NCBI RefSeq assembly: GCF_000284375.1 | Contig: NC_017249.1 | Span: 4,752,001-4,816,000, forward strand | Length of the DNA stretch: 64,000 nucleotides | Direction: 5' to 3' | From: Bradyrhizobium japonicum USDA 6 | GTDB lineage: Bacteria > Pseudomonadota > Alphaproteobacteria > Rhizobiales > Xanthobacteraceae | Shown: positions 21,075 through 28,751 of the stretch, one piece after another | How positions within the stretch are numbered: position 1 is the stretch's first letter | Layout of the letters: each line of letters starts with the position of its first letter | The notes under the pieces: generated by a model | What the model was told of the DNA's origin: nothing | What the model saw: only the letters and a program-made list of their open reading frames with translations | The model's database searches: none | Position numbers and translations under genes: made by a program

Positions 21075-22193
21075 ATGATACCCGCATGCCTCTCCGACGA
21101 CTGGATCCTCTGCCCGGAGAGAGAGGATATTTCCGCTGAATTCACGCGGCTCCTCACCGCGGCGCAGGAGGGCGGCGCCACCATCGCAGAATGCCTGATG
21201 ATCGCGCGGCAGCTCAAGCAGGGCGGCGAGCAGTCCTGGCACCGCGAGTGGAAGCGGCTGGCGCAAGCCAACCGGCAGCGTGCCGAGGCGGCGTTCGCGG
21301 AGGGCCACATGGCGACCGCGCAGCGCAACTGGCTGCGGGCGATGAACTACTACGGCGCGGCCGCGATGCCGCTGGACCAGGCCGACGAGCGCCGCTGGGT
21401 CGCGGTGCTCGCCATGCAGGAATGTGCGCGCCGTTTCCTCACTGCGCGCGGTCCGGCTGGCGAGGTCGTCACGATTCCCTGGGCCGACGACGGACACGTT
21501 TTGCAAGGCTATTTCCTGCCTGCGTCCCCGGGCAGCAAGCGGGCTCCGACCGTGATCTGCATCGGCGAGCCCGGACACCGCAAGGAGGAATTCCTGTTCA
21601 AGCTCGCGCCGCATGCGCGTGAGCGCGGATTGTCGATGCTCGCGCTGGATCTGCTCGGCGACCAGCGTGACGACTATACCGACACGCTCCTGCAGCGCCG
21701 CGACCTCGAGAGCTCGATTGCCAGCGTCATGGATTATCTGGAGACGCGTGGCGACGTCGATTTCGATCGCGTTGCCATCGTGGCCGACGGGTGGGGCTCT
21801 TCCTTTGTCGCGCGCGCGGTGTTGCAGGAGCCGAGGCTCGCCGCTGCCGTCTGCGACGGCGGTCTGTGGGACCTGCACGAACGATCCTTCTTCGCCAGCC
21901 GCTTTGCGATGAGCGATCTCAGCATCGTCCCGGTGCCGTCGGCGCCGTTGATGGCCTCGAGTGCCGACTGTCCGGTGCTGATCACACTCGGCGAGGACGG
22001 CTGGCTCAAGGCCGACCGGGCGCGCCAGATCGTGCAGAAGTCACGACTCGGCAGCTCCGACATCGTGCTGAAGGTGTTCACCGCGCAGGAGACCGGCGCG
22101 GCGCAGGCCCACGCGGACAATCCCAGCCTTGCCAACGAATACATCTTCGACTGGCTGGAATCGCAACTGGGCGCCACGGGGCGGCGGATCTGA
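21075..22193 (+). CDS. Alpha/beta hydrolase-fold protein (FrsA-like) with altered nucleophile elbow
   Basis: 372 residues. The first 130 form a helical domain (AECLMIARQLKQGGEQSWHR, then MATAQRNWLRAMNYY) typical of FrsA or 2,6-dihydropseudooxynicotine-hydrolase relatives. The alpha/beta core includes TVICIGEPGHRKEEFLFKL and MLALDLLGDQ. At the nucleophile elbow, where GxSxG is expected, it reads VADGWGSSF, so glycine stands at the nucleophile position. It may be inactive or use another residue. Preceded by the operator-like element. Confidence 0.75.
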   Translation: MIPACLSDDWILCPEREDISAEFTRLLTAAQEGGATIAECLMIARQLKQGGEQSWHREWKRLAQANRQRAEAAFAEGHMATAQRNWLRAMNYYGAAAMPLDQADERRWVAVLAMQECARRFLTARGPAGEVVTIPWADDGHVLQGYFLPASPGSKRAPTVICIGEPGHRKEEFLFKLAPHARERGLSMLALDLLGDQRDDYTDTLLQRRDLESSIASVMDYLETRGDVDFDRVAIVADGWGSSFVARAVLQEPRLAAAVCDGGLWDLHERSFFASRFAMSDLSIVPVPSAPLMASSADCPVLITLGEDGWLKADRARQIVQKSRLGSSDIVLKVFTAQETGAAQAHADNPSLANEYIFDWLESQLGATGRRI

Positions 22194-22211
22194 ACGCCGC
22201 CTGCTGTCTTA

Positions 22212-22308
22212 AAGCGCGATGAGATTGAGATGAATCGTCATCGCGCTTCAGGTTGTTGTTTGGGCATGATCTTTTCGGAAAACCGCTTCGCACTTTTCCG
22301 GATCATGC
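22212..22308. repeat. Dispersed palindromic element, GCATGATC family, copy 1
   Basis: Two inverted repeats: AAGCGCGATGA (22212-22222) with TCATCGCGCTT (22238-22248), and GCATGATC (22264-22271) with GATCATGC (22301-22308), which encloses TTTTCGGAAAA and CTTTTCCGG. A related copy lies at 51053-51120. It sits at the convergent 3' ends of the hydrolase and MarR genes. Confidence 0.7.
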
Positions 22309-22309
22309 T

Positions 22310-22816
22310 CTAGTAGTCGAGGGAGATCCTGACGCAGGCCTTTTCGAGCCTGGTCTTCAGCGTCGCGAGCTTGCCGGTGAATTCGGTCAGTTCGGTCTCG
22401 TCGAATTCCTGGAAGACGAATTCGCGGATCGTCTTGTACTGCTCGTTGAGGCTTGCGATGTGCTTCTGCGTCTTCTCGACCAGGGACAGCCGCACCACGC
22501 GGGCGTCGGTCGGCGAGGGCCGCCGGCGCAGCAGGCCCTTCTTCTCCAGCAGCTTGGACTGGGTTGTGACGAAGGACGGATCGACGTGGAGCAGCTTGGA
22601 GACCACGTTGACGGGCACGCCGTCGTCCTTGTCGAGGTCGGAGATCGCCATCAGGATCAGCCATTGCGGACCGCTGATGCCCAGCGTTCTCGCCCAGAAC
22701 TGACGCAACTCCTCCAGGTACATGTTGATCGACGATATCTCCCAGGTGAAACGCCTGATGATATCGAGATTGCCGATGGAGCGGAGGCGCGCTCCTTCCT
22801 TCCTCGTCGCTGACAC
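22310..22816 (-). CDS. MarR-family transcriptional regulator
   Basis: 168 residues from GTG at 22816, chosen for GGGAG seven bases upstream; a TTG at 22879 is less likely. The winged helix is seen as FWARTLGISGPQWLILMAIS, VNVVSKLLHVDPSFVTTQSK and the wing with LLRRRPSPTDARVVRLSL. Flanking helices form the dimer. Opposite strand to its left neighbour; on its right is the long region before the porin. Target and ligand unknown. Confidence 0.88.
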   Translation of the reverse strand: MSATRKEGARLRSIGNLDIIRRFTWEISSINMYLEELRQFWARTLGISGPQWLILMAISDLDKDDGVPVNVVSKLLHVDPSFVTTQSKLLEKKGLLRRRPSPTDARVVRLSLVEKTQKHIASLNEQYKTIREFVFQEFDETELTEFTGKLATLKTRLEKACVRISLDY

Positions 22817-23222
22817 AGCGTCACTCCCGTGATCTGATTCTTTTCCGGCCGGTGTCTTGCACGGCCATAGTCCACGCAAGTCTGCCCTGACGCAAGTGCA
22901 GAGCAGGGTAATTTTGTCACTAAAATTACAAAGATGATCAGCTCAGCATATTCCCCCGCCCGCAGTGTTGCGCGCGGGGCACAGGTTTAGTGAAACAACA
23001 AAGGTGAGCTAATAAACTATTTTGATTAGTGGAACGGCGCAGGCATATTGACGCGTGACGGTGGGGGTACTCGATCGTCCCGTTGCAGGTGGTTCGCTCA
23101 CGTCCCTCGCGTCGATGCGGGTGTGTCCAAAAGCGCGAAGCGGCCGAGCGGATTTGAAAAGACGGGGATCTGGGGGGCCTCACGGTCCGGTCTCCGTAAA
23201 ATGAGCAACTTGGAGGTTTTAT
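22817..23222. other. Leader region between marR and the porin gene
   Basis: 406 bases without a gene. It is AT-rich around 22900-23050, holds the putative porin promoter (23022-23049), and has a long leader of about 165 bases before the porin start, room enough for post-transcriptional control. No conserved RNA structure was identified. Confidence 0.5.
23022..23049 (+). promoter_or_regulatory. Putative porin promoter
   Basis: TTGATT (23022-23027), 16-base spacer, CATATT (23044-23049). Each hexamer matches four of six consensus positions. No better candidate is seen in the gap. Confidence 0.3.
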
Positions 23223-24752
23223 ATGAAAGTGGTGAAGAGCCTTTTGCTCGGCACTGCGGCGGGTCTGATCGCCGTCGGTGGAGCCCAGGCGGCCGATCTT
23301 CCGGTCAAGGCCAAGGCGGTCGAGTACGTGAAGATCTGCACGCTCTACGGCGCGGGTTTCTACTACATCCCGGGCAGCGATACCTGCATCAAGCTCGGCG
23401 GCTATCTGCGTGCTGAAGTCGCGCTCAATGCCGGCGGCAACTACAGCGGCTCCTACAACAGTGTTTCCGCCTCGAATAACCGCCTGACCAACTACTACTC
23501 GGCGCGCGCCCGCGAAGACCTCAACATCGATACCCGTACCGCGACCGAGTACGGCGTGGTTCGTACTTATTTTGACGCCGTGTTCACCTGGACGACCGAT
23601 TTCACGACGGGAAGCGGCACGACGCCGGGTGCGACCGTTTACTCACAACTCGGAAGCACCGGGGTGTCTGCGCCGAACAACGCAAACGCGGGCAATATCT
23701 CGGGCGGTACGCTCGGCGTCTACTACGCCTTCATCCAGTTCGCGGGCTTCACGATGGGTAAGGCCGTGTCGCAGTTCGACGCGCCCTGGATCAACTATCC
23801 CGGCAACAACTTCGACCAGCTCGTCGGCGGCAGCGGCACCACCAACGGCGTTGCCCAGTTCACCTACACCGCTGATTTCGGCCAGGGCGTGACGGCTGCG
23901 TTCTCGGCGCAGGATCAGACCCAGGCCTTCCAGACCAACATCTGGAACACCGCGGGCATAACCACCTCCGGCGTTCTCGGCGGCGCTTACGGTTCGAGCG
24001 ACTTTGGCGGCACCCGGTCTCCCGACCTGGTCGCCATGGTCCGTGTCGACCAGGCCTGGGGCCTGTTCCAGGCGTCGGTGGCCGCGCACGACAACCACGT
24101 CGCCTACTACGGCGCGACGGAAGTCACCGGTCATCCGGAAGACAAGTGGGGTTGGGCCGTGCAGCTCGCTCTGCAGATCAAGAACATCCCGACCGGCGCC
24201 GGCGACGTGATCAACATCTCGGGCGTCTACACCGAAGGTGCGAGCCGCTACAACTTCCAGGAGCTGGCTGCGACCAGCTACTCGATGTTCGGCGGTTCGG
24301 GCAGCGCGTATCAGAGCATCGGCTTTGCCGGCGTGTCTGACGCGGTGTTCGGTCCCAACGGCCAGCTCGAGCTGACCAAGACCTACGGCTTCCGTGGTGC
24401 CTACACCCACAACTGGAGCCCGTACTGGAACACGGCGCTCTACGGCGCGTGGGCTGCGGTCAACTACAGCGGCACGGCCAAGTCCATGATCTGCGGCAGC
24501 GCCGCGTTCGCGACCCTGACCGGCACCTGCAACCCGGACTTCAACATCGGCCAGATCGGTGTCATCACCCGCTGGACGCCGGTGAAGAACCTGACCTTCT
24601 CGGCTGACTTCACCTACAGCCACCTCGACCAGAAGTACTCGGGCGTGATCACCAGCCCGACGCTCACGTCGGTTGCCAAGCCTGCGGCAACCTACGAGCT
24701 GAAGGACCAGGACACCTACAGCCTGCTGCTGCGCGCCCAGCGCAACTGGTAA
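23223..24752 (+). CDS. Outer membrane porin (Omp2b/porin_2 family)
   Basis: Trimeric beta-barrel channel typical of Rhizobiales. 509 residues; start ATG with TTGGAGG a few bases upstream. A signal peptide MKVVKSLLLGTAAGLIAVGG ends at AQAA. Then VEYVKICTLYGAGFYYIPGS and CIKLGGYLRAEV, the family's N-terminal signature with two cysteines. The protein closes with LLLRAQRNW, an aromatic last residue as needed for barrel insertion. Alternating glycine- and aromatic-rich strands run throughout. A strong terminator follows, so it is monocistronic. Confidence 0.95.
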   Translation: MKVVKSLLLGTAAGLIAVGGAQAADLPVKAKAVEYVKICTLYGAGFYYIPGSDTCIKLGGYLRAEVALNAGGNYSGSYNSVSASNNRLTNYYSARAREDLNIDTRTATEYGVVRTYFDAVFTWTTDFTTGSGTTPGATVYSQLGSTGVSAPNNANAGNISGGTLGVYYAFIQFAGFTMGKAVSQFDAPWINYPGNNFDQLVGGSGTTNGVAQFTYTADFGQGVTAAFSAQDQTQAFQTNIWNTAGITTSGVLGGAYGSSDFGGTRSPDLVAMVRVDQAWGLFQASVAAHDNHVAYYGATEVTGHPEDKWGWAVQLALQIKNIPTGAGDVINISGVYTEGASRYNFQELAATSYSMFGGSGSAYQSIGFAGVSDAVFGPNGQLELTKTYGFRGAYTHNWSPYWNTALYGAWAAVNYSGTAKSMICGSAAFATLTGTCNPDFNIGQIGVITRWTPVKNLTFSADFTYSHLDQKYSGVITSPTLTSVAKPAATYELKDQDTYSLLLRAQRNW

Positions 24753-24777
24753 GCTCAAGTCCGTTCCGATCTGAGAG

Positions 24778-24807
24778 AGCCCCGGCGGGAAACCGCCGGG
24801 GCTTTTT
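24778..24807 (+). terminator. Terminator after the porin gene
   Basis: Stem AGCCCCGGCGG (24778-24788), loop GAAA, stem CCGCCGGGGCT (24793-24803), then TTTT. Perfect 11-base stem with a tetraloop. Confidence 0.95.
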
Positions 24808-24971
24808 CATGAAAGCTGACTTCGGAAATCCGGTAACACGTTGCAAACGACGAAGACGAGCTATGCGATTCGATCGCCCTCAAATTTATTTACTTACCTG
24901 AGTTGATCAGCTATCTTGTTTTCAGCCGATTACGAAAGTCGCGGCTCTTAGCTTCATGCTAAGCCTCCAGA

Positions 24972-25008
24972 AACCTCCGGCGATGCCCCGCCGGAGGTTC
25001 TTCATTTT
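24972..25008 (+). terminator. Second hairpin between porin and gcrA genes
   Basis: Perfect 11-base stem AACCTCCGGCG (24972-24982) and CGCCGGAGGTT (24989-24999), then CTTCATTTT. The porin already has its own terminator 165 bases earlier, so this either ends the minus-strand gcrA message or closes a small RNA from the gap; a CTTAGC/GCTAAG-type hairpin precedes it near 24949-24965. Confidence 0.5.
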
Positions 25009-25019
25009 GGGATTTTCCT

Positions 25020-25538
25020 TCAGCCGCGCATCACACGGGCGCGCGAGTTCGGCCGGTAGGCGAGGCGGCTGTGGCCGACGCAGTAGGGTTGGCCGTCGGG
25101 CGCGGTATTGCCGCAGAAGCAGAAGTCGTCCGCACCCGGCGTCGAGATCGGCCAGCGGCAGCGGTTCTCCGAGAGCTCCAGCAGCGAGCAGCGGTTGGCA
25201 TCGTCGATTGGACCCGCGACCACAGGTGTGTCGGTGTCCCCGTAGATCGTGGCGAGCATCTCATATTGCAGCCGCGGTACGGCTCGCGTCCCGCGCCGCG
25301 GCGCGAGGCTCCGCTCGAGCTTGCGCTCGTCGCTCGTCCTGCCGCGCGTGAGATTGAGCCGGGACAGCTTGCCGATCACCGCGTTGCGGCTGACGCCGAT
25401 GTCGGCAGCGATCTCGCTGCAGGTGAGGCCGGCCTCGAAGTGCTGCTTCAGAAGTTCAATTCGTTCGTTGGTCCAAGTCGGTGAAGAAGCAGTCGGTGAA
25501 GAAGCAGTCGGCGAAGAAGTTGGTGAGAGAACAGGCAT
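25020..25538 (-). CDS. gcrA: GcrA-family cell cycle regulator
   Basis: 172 residues. GcrA binds sigma-70 and methylated DNA to activate cell-cycle genes in alphaproteobacteria. The helix-turn-helix is at about residues 22-65: TWTNERIELLKQHFEAGLTC, then SEIAADIGVSRNAVIGKLSR. The C-terminal sigma-binding part has NRCRWPISTP and FCFCGNTAPDGQPYCVGHSR. The N-terminus carries an extra SPTASSPTASSPT run coded by 15-base tandem repeats (about 25482-25520), absent from the standard protein, which starts near TWTNER. This may be a paralogue of the main gcrA. Confidence 0.85.
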   Translation of the reverse strand: MPVLSPTSSPTASSPTASSPTWTNERIELLKQHFEAGLTCSEIAADIGVSRNAVIGKLSRLNLTRGRTSDERKLERSLAPRRGTRAVPRLQYEMLATIYGDTDTPVVAGPIDDANRCSLLELSENRCRWPISTPGADDFCFCGNTAPDGQPYCVGHSRLAYRPNSRARVMRG

Positions 25539-25610
25539 TGTAACGGTCCCAGGTTGCAGATGTCGGCCATCCGCCTCTCGAGATCCGTCCGCCTCACGTC
25601 CGGCGCGTGC

Positions 25611-25808
25611 TCACGTTCTGCCGTTGTCGCGAATCGACAGAAGCCCGTCCTTGATGGCGAGACGGATGCCTTCCTCGATCAGTGTGCGTGCGACGCCGGG
25701 AACGCTGGTGCCGTGGGTGCCCTGTCTCACCAGTTTCTCCAGATAGGTGATGGTCGAGAGCGCCAAGGTTACGGGAATGCGGTCAGTCTCGGCTTTTTCG
25801 GTGGCCAT
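25611..25808 (-). CDS. Small protein, possibly ribbon-helix-helix-like
   Basis: 65 residues: MATEKAETDRIPVTLALSTI, then TYLEKLVRQGTHGTSVPGVA and a helix RTLIEEGIRLAIKDGLL. The pattern of one strand (IPVTLAL) followed by two helices resembles CopG/Arc-type DNA-binding proteins, but no key residue proves it. The ribosome binding site is weak. It lies 72 bases upstream of gcrA on the same strand. No toxin-like partner is beside it. Confidence 0.6.
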   Translation of the reverse strand: MATEKAETDRIPVTLALSTITYLEKLVRQGTHGTSVPGVARTLIEEGIRLAIKDGLLSIRDNGRT

Positions 25809-26008
25809 GGCCCGAACGCTAGCCTCTTACTCGGGTACATAAAAGTAACTATTAAGACTCTATTTAGGTTCAGGGGTCGGAGTCAAATCCGGGCAAGACC
25901 GGTGTTTCAGCTCATTGGAATCGCTGGGGAAATCGGGCGCAGCTCCGCGCGCCGCGCGGGATGCCGAGCGGCGGCGGAGTGGAGACGGGGTCGGGCAGGC
26001 GGGTGCGG

Positions 26009-26950
26009 CTAGCCGTGCACGATCGCCTTTTCGATCATGCAATGGATGCCCTTGCAGCCGTTGACGGTCTGCGTCACCCGCAGGTCGGCGGCCAGGCTGC
26101 ACAGCGTGTAGGCGTCCTCGCGCGACAGGTTTCGCGTCTCGCCGAGCAGCACGATCATGTCGCGCAGCGCGCGCACTGCGCACTGGTCGAGGTCGGGGTC
26201 CATCGCCATGGTCATGTAATGCGTCGCCGTTTCGGCGCGGGGATAGTCGAACCTGAGATCCTTGCGCAGCGTCAGGCGGAAGCGGCCCTGGAGCGCGGTC
26301 TCGATCGCGGTGACGCAGACTTCGCCGTCGCCTTGCACGCCATGGCCGTCGCCGCAGGAGAACATCGCGCCCGGGACGAATACCGGCAAATACAGCGTCG
26401 CACCGGCCCCGAGCTCCTTGTTGTCGAGATTGCCGCCCATCGCGCGCGGCACGAGCGAGGAGATGCGGCCCCAGGCCGGCGGCGGCGAGACGCCCATCAC
26501 GCCGAAGAACGGCTTGAGCGGCAGATCGAGGCCCCAGGGCATGCGGCCGACCATCCGCGACCGGTCGAGCGGGATGTTCAGGATTCGCGTCTCGTGGAAA
26601 TCGTCGGGCAGGGTGCCGGACAGCGGCTTGATCATGTTCCAGCCCCAATCCTGCCGGAGCTGGACGTCGAGGATCTCGACTGCGAGCACGTCGCCGGGCT
26701 CGGCGCCCTCGACTGCGATCGGGCCGGTGAGGATGTGGCCGGGCAGCATGCGCTCGTTCCTGGCGTGAACCTCGAACATCTCCGGCGGAATGTGAAATTT
26801 GTTGCGGTCGGGCAGCATGTCGGGCCCGCCGCTGATGGTGTCGACCGTCACCTCATCGCCGCTTTTGACGGTGAGGGCGGGCTTGAGCGCGGCTTCGAAG
26901 AAGCCCCAATGGCAGGTCTCGGGGCTTGAATGCAGGTGGTGATGGGTCAT
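26009..26950 (-). CDS. Acetamidase/formamidase family protein
   Basis: FmdA/AmdA-type amidase that releases ammonia from short amides. 313 residues from ATG at 26950 (MTHHHLHSSPETCHWGFFEA), where family similarity starts; an ATG at 26986 adds twelve residues. Landmarks: TGPIAVEGAEPGDVLAVEI, PPAWGRISSLVPRAMGGNLD, LYLPVFVPGAMFSCGDGHG with acidic and histidine residues of the metal site, and DGEVCVTAIE. No transporter or regulator is adjacent. Substrate is inferred only from the family. Confidence 0.88.
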   Translation of the reverse strand: MTHHHLHSSPETCHWGFFEAALKPALTVKSGDEVTVDTISGGPDMLPDRNKFHIPPEMFEVHARNERMLPGHILTGPIAVEGAEPGDVLAVEILDVQLRQDWGWNMIKPLSGTLPDDFHETRILNIPLDRSRMVGRMPWGLDLPLKPFFGVMGVSPPPAWGRISSLVPRAMGGNLDNKELGAGATLYLPVFVPGAMFSCGDGHGVQGDGEVCVTAIETALQGRFRLTLRKDLRFDYPRAETATHYMTMAMDPDLDQCAVRALRDMIVLLGETRNLSREDAYTLCSLAADLRVTQTVNGCKGIHCMIEKAIVHG

Positions 26951-27001
26951 TGGCCGCGTCCAATCGGTTTCATCAGAACTCGTCATGAGAACCTGTTATG
27001 C

Positions 27002-27071
27002 CCGGGCTTGACCGGGCGATCGATCCTCTTTCAAGAAGATTTCTGAAGATGGACGGGCCGGTCAAGCCCGG
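27002..27071. repeat. Palindromic element, reduced copy
   Basis: Perfect 14-base arms CCGGGCTTGACCGG (27002-27015) and CCGGTCAAGCCCGG (27058-27071). The arm sequence matches the outer stems of the elements at 4309-4411 and 34417-34514, but the central GATCCAGTA part is lost. It ends 25 bases before the YdcF reading frame. Confidence 0.7.
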
Positions 27072-27095
27072 CACGATCATTCCAGCGAGGCTCCC

Positions 27096-27899
27096 CTGTA
27101 TTTCGTTCTTTCCAAGACCCTCGGCACCGCTCTGCTGCCGATCAATCTCCTGATCGAGCTCGGAATCCTGTCGCTGCTGCTGATGGCGACGCGGTTTGCT
27201 GCGGTCGGCCGCAAGCTTGCCGTGACCACGCTGGTGCTGCTGGCGCTGGTCGCGTTCTCGCCGATCGGCAATCTTCTGCTCTATCCGCTGGAGTCGCGTT
27301 TCCCTGCGTGGGACCCGTCGCGGGGCGCCCCCGACGGCATCATCGTGCTTGGCGGCTCGATCGACACCGATCTGTCGGCGGCGCATCGCACGCCCGTGGT
27401 TGCGCACGCGGCCGATCGCATGCTGGCGCCGGCCGAGCTCGCGCGGCGCTATCCGAACGCGCGTATCGTCTTCACCGGCGGCTCGCCGAACCTGGTCTCG
27501 ACGGGGGCGAGGGAGGCCGACTACACCGCGCCGATCCTGGAAAGCCTGGGCATACCGAAGGAGCGCCTGATCCTCGAGCGCGACTCCCGCAACACCTGGG
27601 AGAACGCGATCTTCACAAAGCAGCTGGTGACGCCCAAGCCGGGCGAACGCTGGCTTCTGGTCACGTCGGCCTTCCACATGCCGCGCGCGATGGGGATGTT
27701 TCGCAAGGCCGGATTCGATGTCGAAGCTTATCCGGTGGATTGGCGGATGGGCGGGCGCGACGGGCTGTTTGCCTTCACCCGCAACGGGGCCGATGGTCTC
27801 GGCAAGACCGACGTCGCCGTGCGCGAATGGATCGGCCTTTTGGCGTCTCGCATCATGGGGCGGACCGGCGAGTTGCTTCCGGGACCGGGCAAGGACTAA
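27096..27899 (+). CDS. YdcF/DUF218 membrane protein, probable CTG start
   Basis: 267 residues if started at CTG 27096. DUF218 proteins (YdcF, SanA, ElyC) act at the envelope. The frame upstream of the first ATG (27183) still codes for the usual first transmembrane segment (YFVLSKTLGTALLPINLLIE), and GAGG stands five bases before the CTG; no ATG, GTG or TTG is available there. The second hydrophobic segment is LAVTTLVLLALVAFSPIGN, followed by the DUF218 core: GIIVLGGSIDTD, RIVFTGGSP and VTSAFHMPRAMGMF. If CTG is not used, the protein begins at 27183 without its first segment. Confidence 0.82.
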   Translation: MYFVLSKTLGTALLPINLLIELGILSLLLMATRFAAVGRKLAVTTLVLLALVAFSPIGNLLLYPLESRFPAWDPSRGAPDGIIVLGGSIDTDLSAAHRTPVVAHAADRMLAPAELARRYPNARIVFTGGSPNLVSTGAREADYTAPILESLGIPKERLILERDSRNTWENAIFTKQLVTPKPGERWLLVTSAFHMPRAMGMFRKAGFDVEAYPVDWRMGGRDGLFAFTRNGADGLGKTDVAVREWIGLLASRIMGRTGELLPGPGKD

Positions 27900-27959
27900 A
27901 ACGAGAGTCGCAAAACAAGAACAGAGTACCGGCGCGCGATCGCCGGTCGGGAGGATGCC

Positions 27960-28742
27960 ATGCAGCAGCAGAGCGCAGACAGGATCGATCTTGCCGGCCT
28001 CGTCGCCGACCTCAACGGCCTGCTGCGGCTGAAGACGACTGTGATCGGCATGAAGCTGTTCGCGCGCACCGCCGACATGGAGGCGATCCCGAAAATCCGG
28101 CGGCCAAGCGCGGTCCACACCACCGACCAGATCGTCAGCATGGCTGCACGTCTGGGCTGGACGGTCGGCATCACGGCCGACGATCTTGTCGGTGCGCAGT
28201 GTCGCGCCGTGATCGGGCTTGCGCCGCAGGACGAAAAATGGCTCGCCGGCGAAAACTATGTCGGGGTCTGGCACGGCACCGCTGAGGACGCGCGCAAGCG
28301 CCAGGAGGCGCTGGACGTGGTTCCGTTCGGGCAGTATCAGGCGCTTGCGGTCAGTCCGCTCGCGAGCGGTCGGCTCGATCCGCCCGACATCTGCCTGGTC
28401 TATGCAACGCCGGGGCAGATGATCATCCTGATCAACGGGCTGCAATATACCGGCTACAAGAAGTTCGAATGGGGCGTCGTCGGTGAGACCGCCTGCGCGG
28501 ATTCCTGGGGGCGGGCGCTGAAAACCGGCGAGCCCAGCCTGTCCTTGCCATGCTATGCCGAACGGCGCTATGGCGGCGTGCCGGACGAGGAGATGCTGAT
28601 GGCCTTGAAGCCCTCGCATCTCGCCAAGGCGATCGAGGGCATGAAGGCGCTGGCCAAGAACGGCCTGCGCTATCCGATTCCGCCCTATGGGATTCAAAGC
28701 GACGTCCGCGCCGGCATGGGCGTGAGCTACGCGAAGAAGTAA
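27960..28742 (+). CDS. DUF169 family protein
   Basis: 260-residue cytosolic protein of the DUF169 family, function unknown. GGGAGG is six bases before the ATG. Visible: RLKTTVIGMKLFARTADME near the N-terminus, DDLVGAQCRAVIGLAP, VPFGQYQALAVSPLASGR, YATPGQMIILINGLQY, and LSLPCYAERRYGGVPDEEM. Two conserved-looking cysteines (in AQCRA and LPCYA) could bind a cofactor or metal. It lies nine bases before the first enoyl-reductase paralogue, so the three form an operon. Confidence 0.85.
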   Translation: MQQQSADRIDLAGLVADLNGLLRLKTTVIGMKLFARTADMEAIPKIRRPSAVHTTDQIVSMAARLGWTVGITADDLVGAQCRAVIGLAPQDEKWLAGENYVGVWHGTAEDARKRQEALDVVPFGQYQALAVSPLASGRLDPPDICLVYATPGQMIILINGLQYTGYKKFEWGVVGETACADSWGRALKTGEPSLSLPCYAERRYGGVPDEEMLMALKPSHLAKAIEGMKALAKNGLRYPIPPYGIQSDVRAGMGVSYAKK

Positions 28743-28751
28743 AGGTCGATC

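Noticed and set aside
25482..25520. Short tandem repeats that could suggest a CRISPR-like array
   Set aside because: The units are 15 bases without spacers and are in frame inside gcrA.
25873..25890. GGGGTCGGAG-TCAAATCC, similar to the T-arm region of tRNA-Pro
   Set aside because: Match is 18 bases with a two-base gap, it stops before the acceptor stem, and no integrase or island lies between; judged chance.
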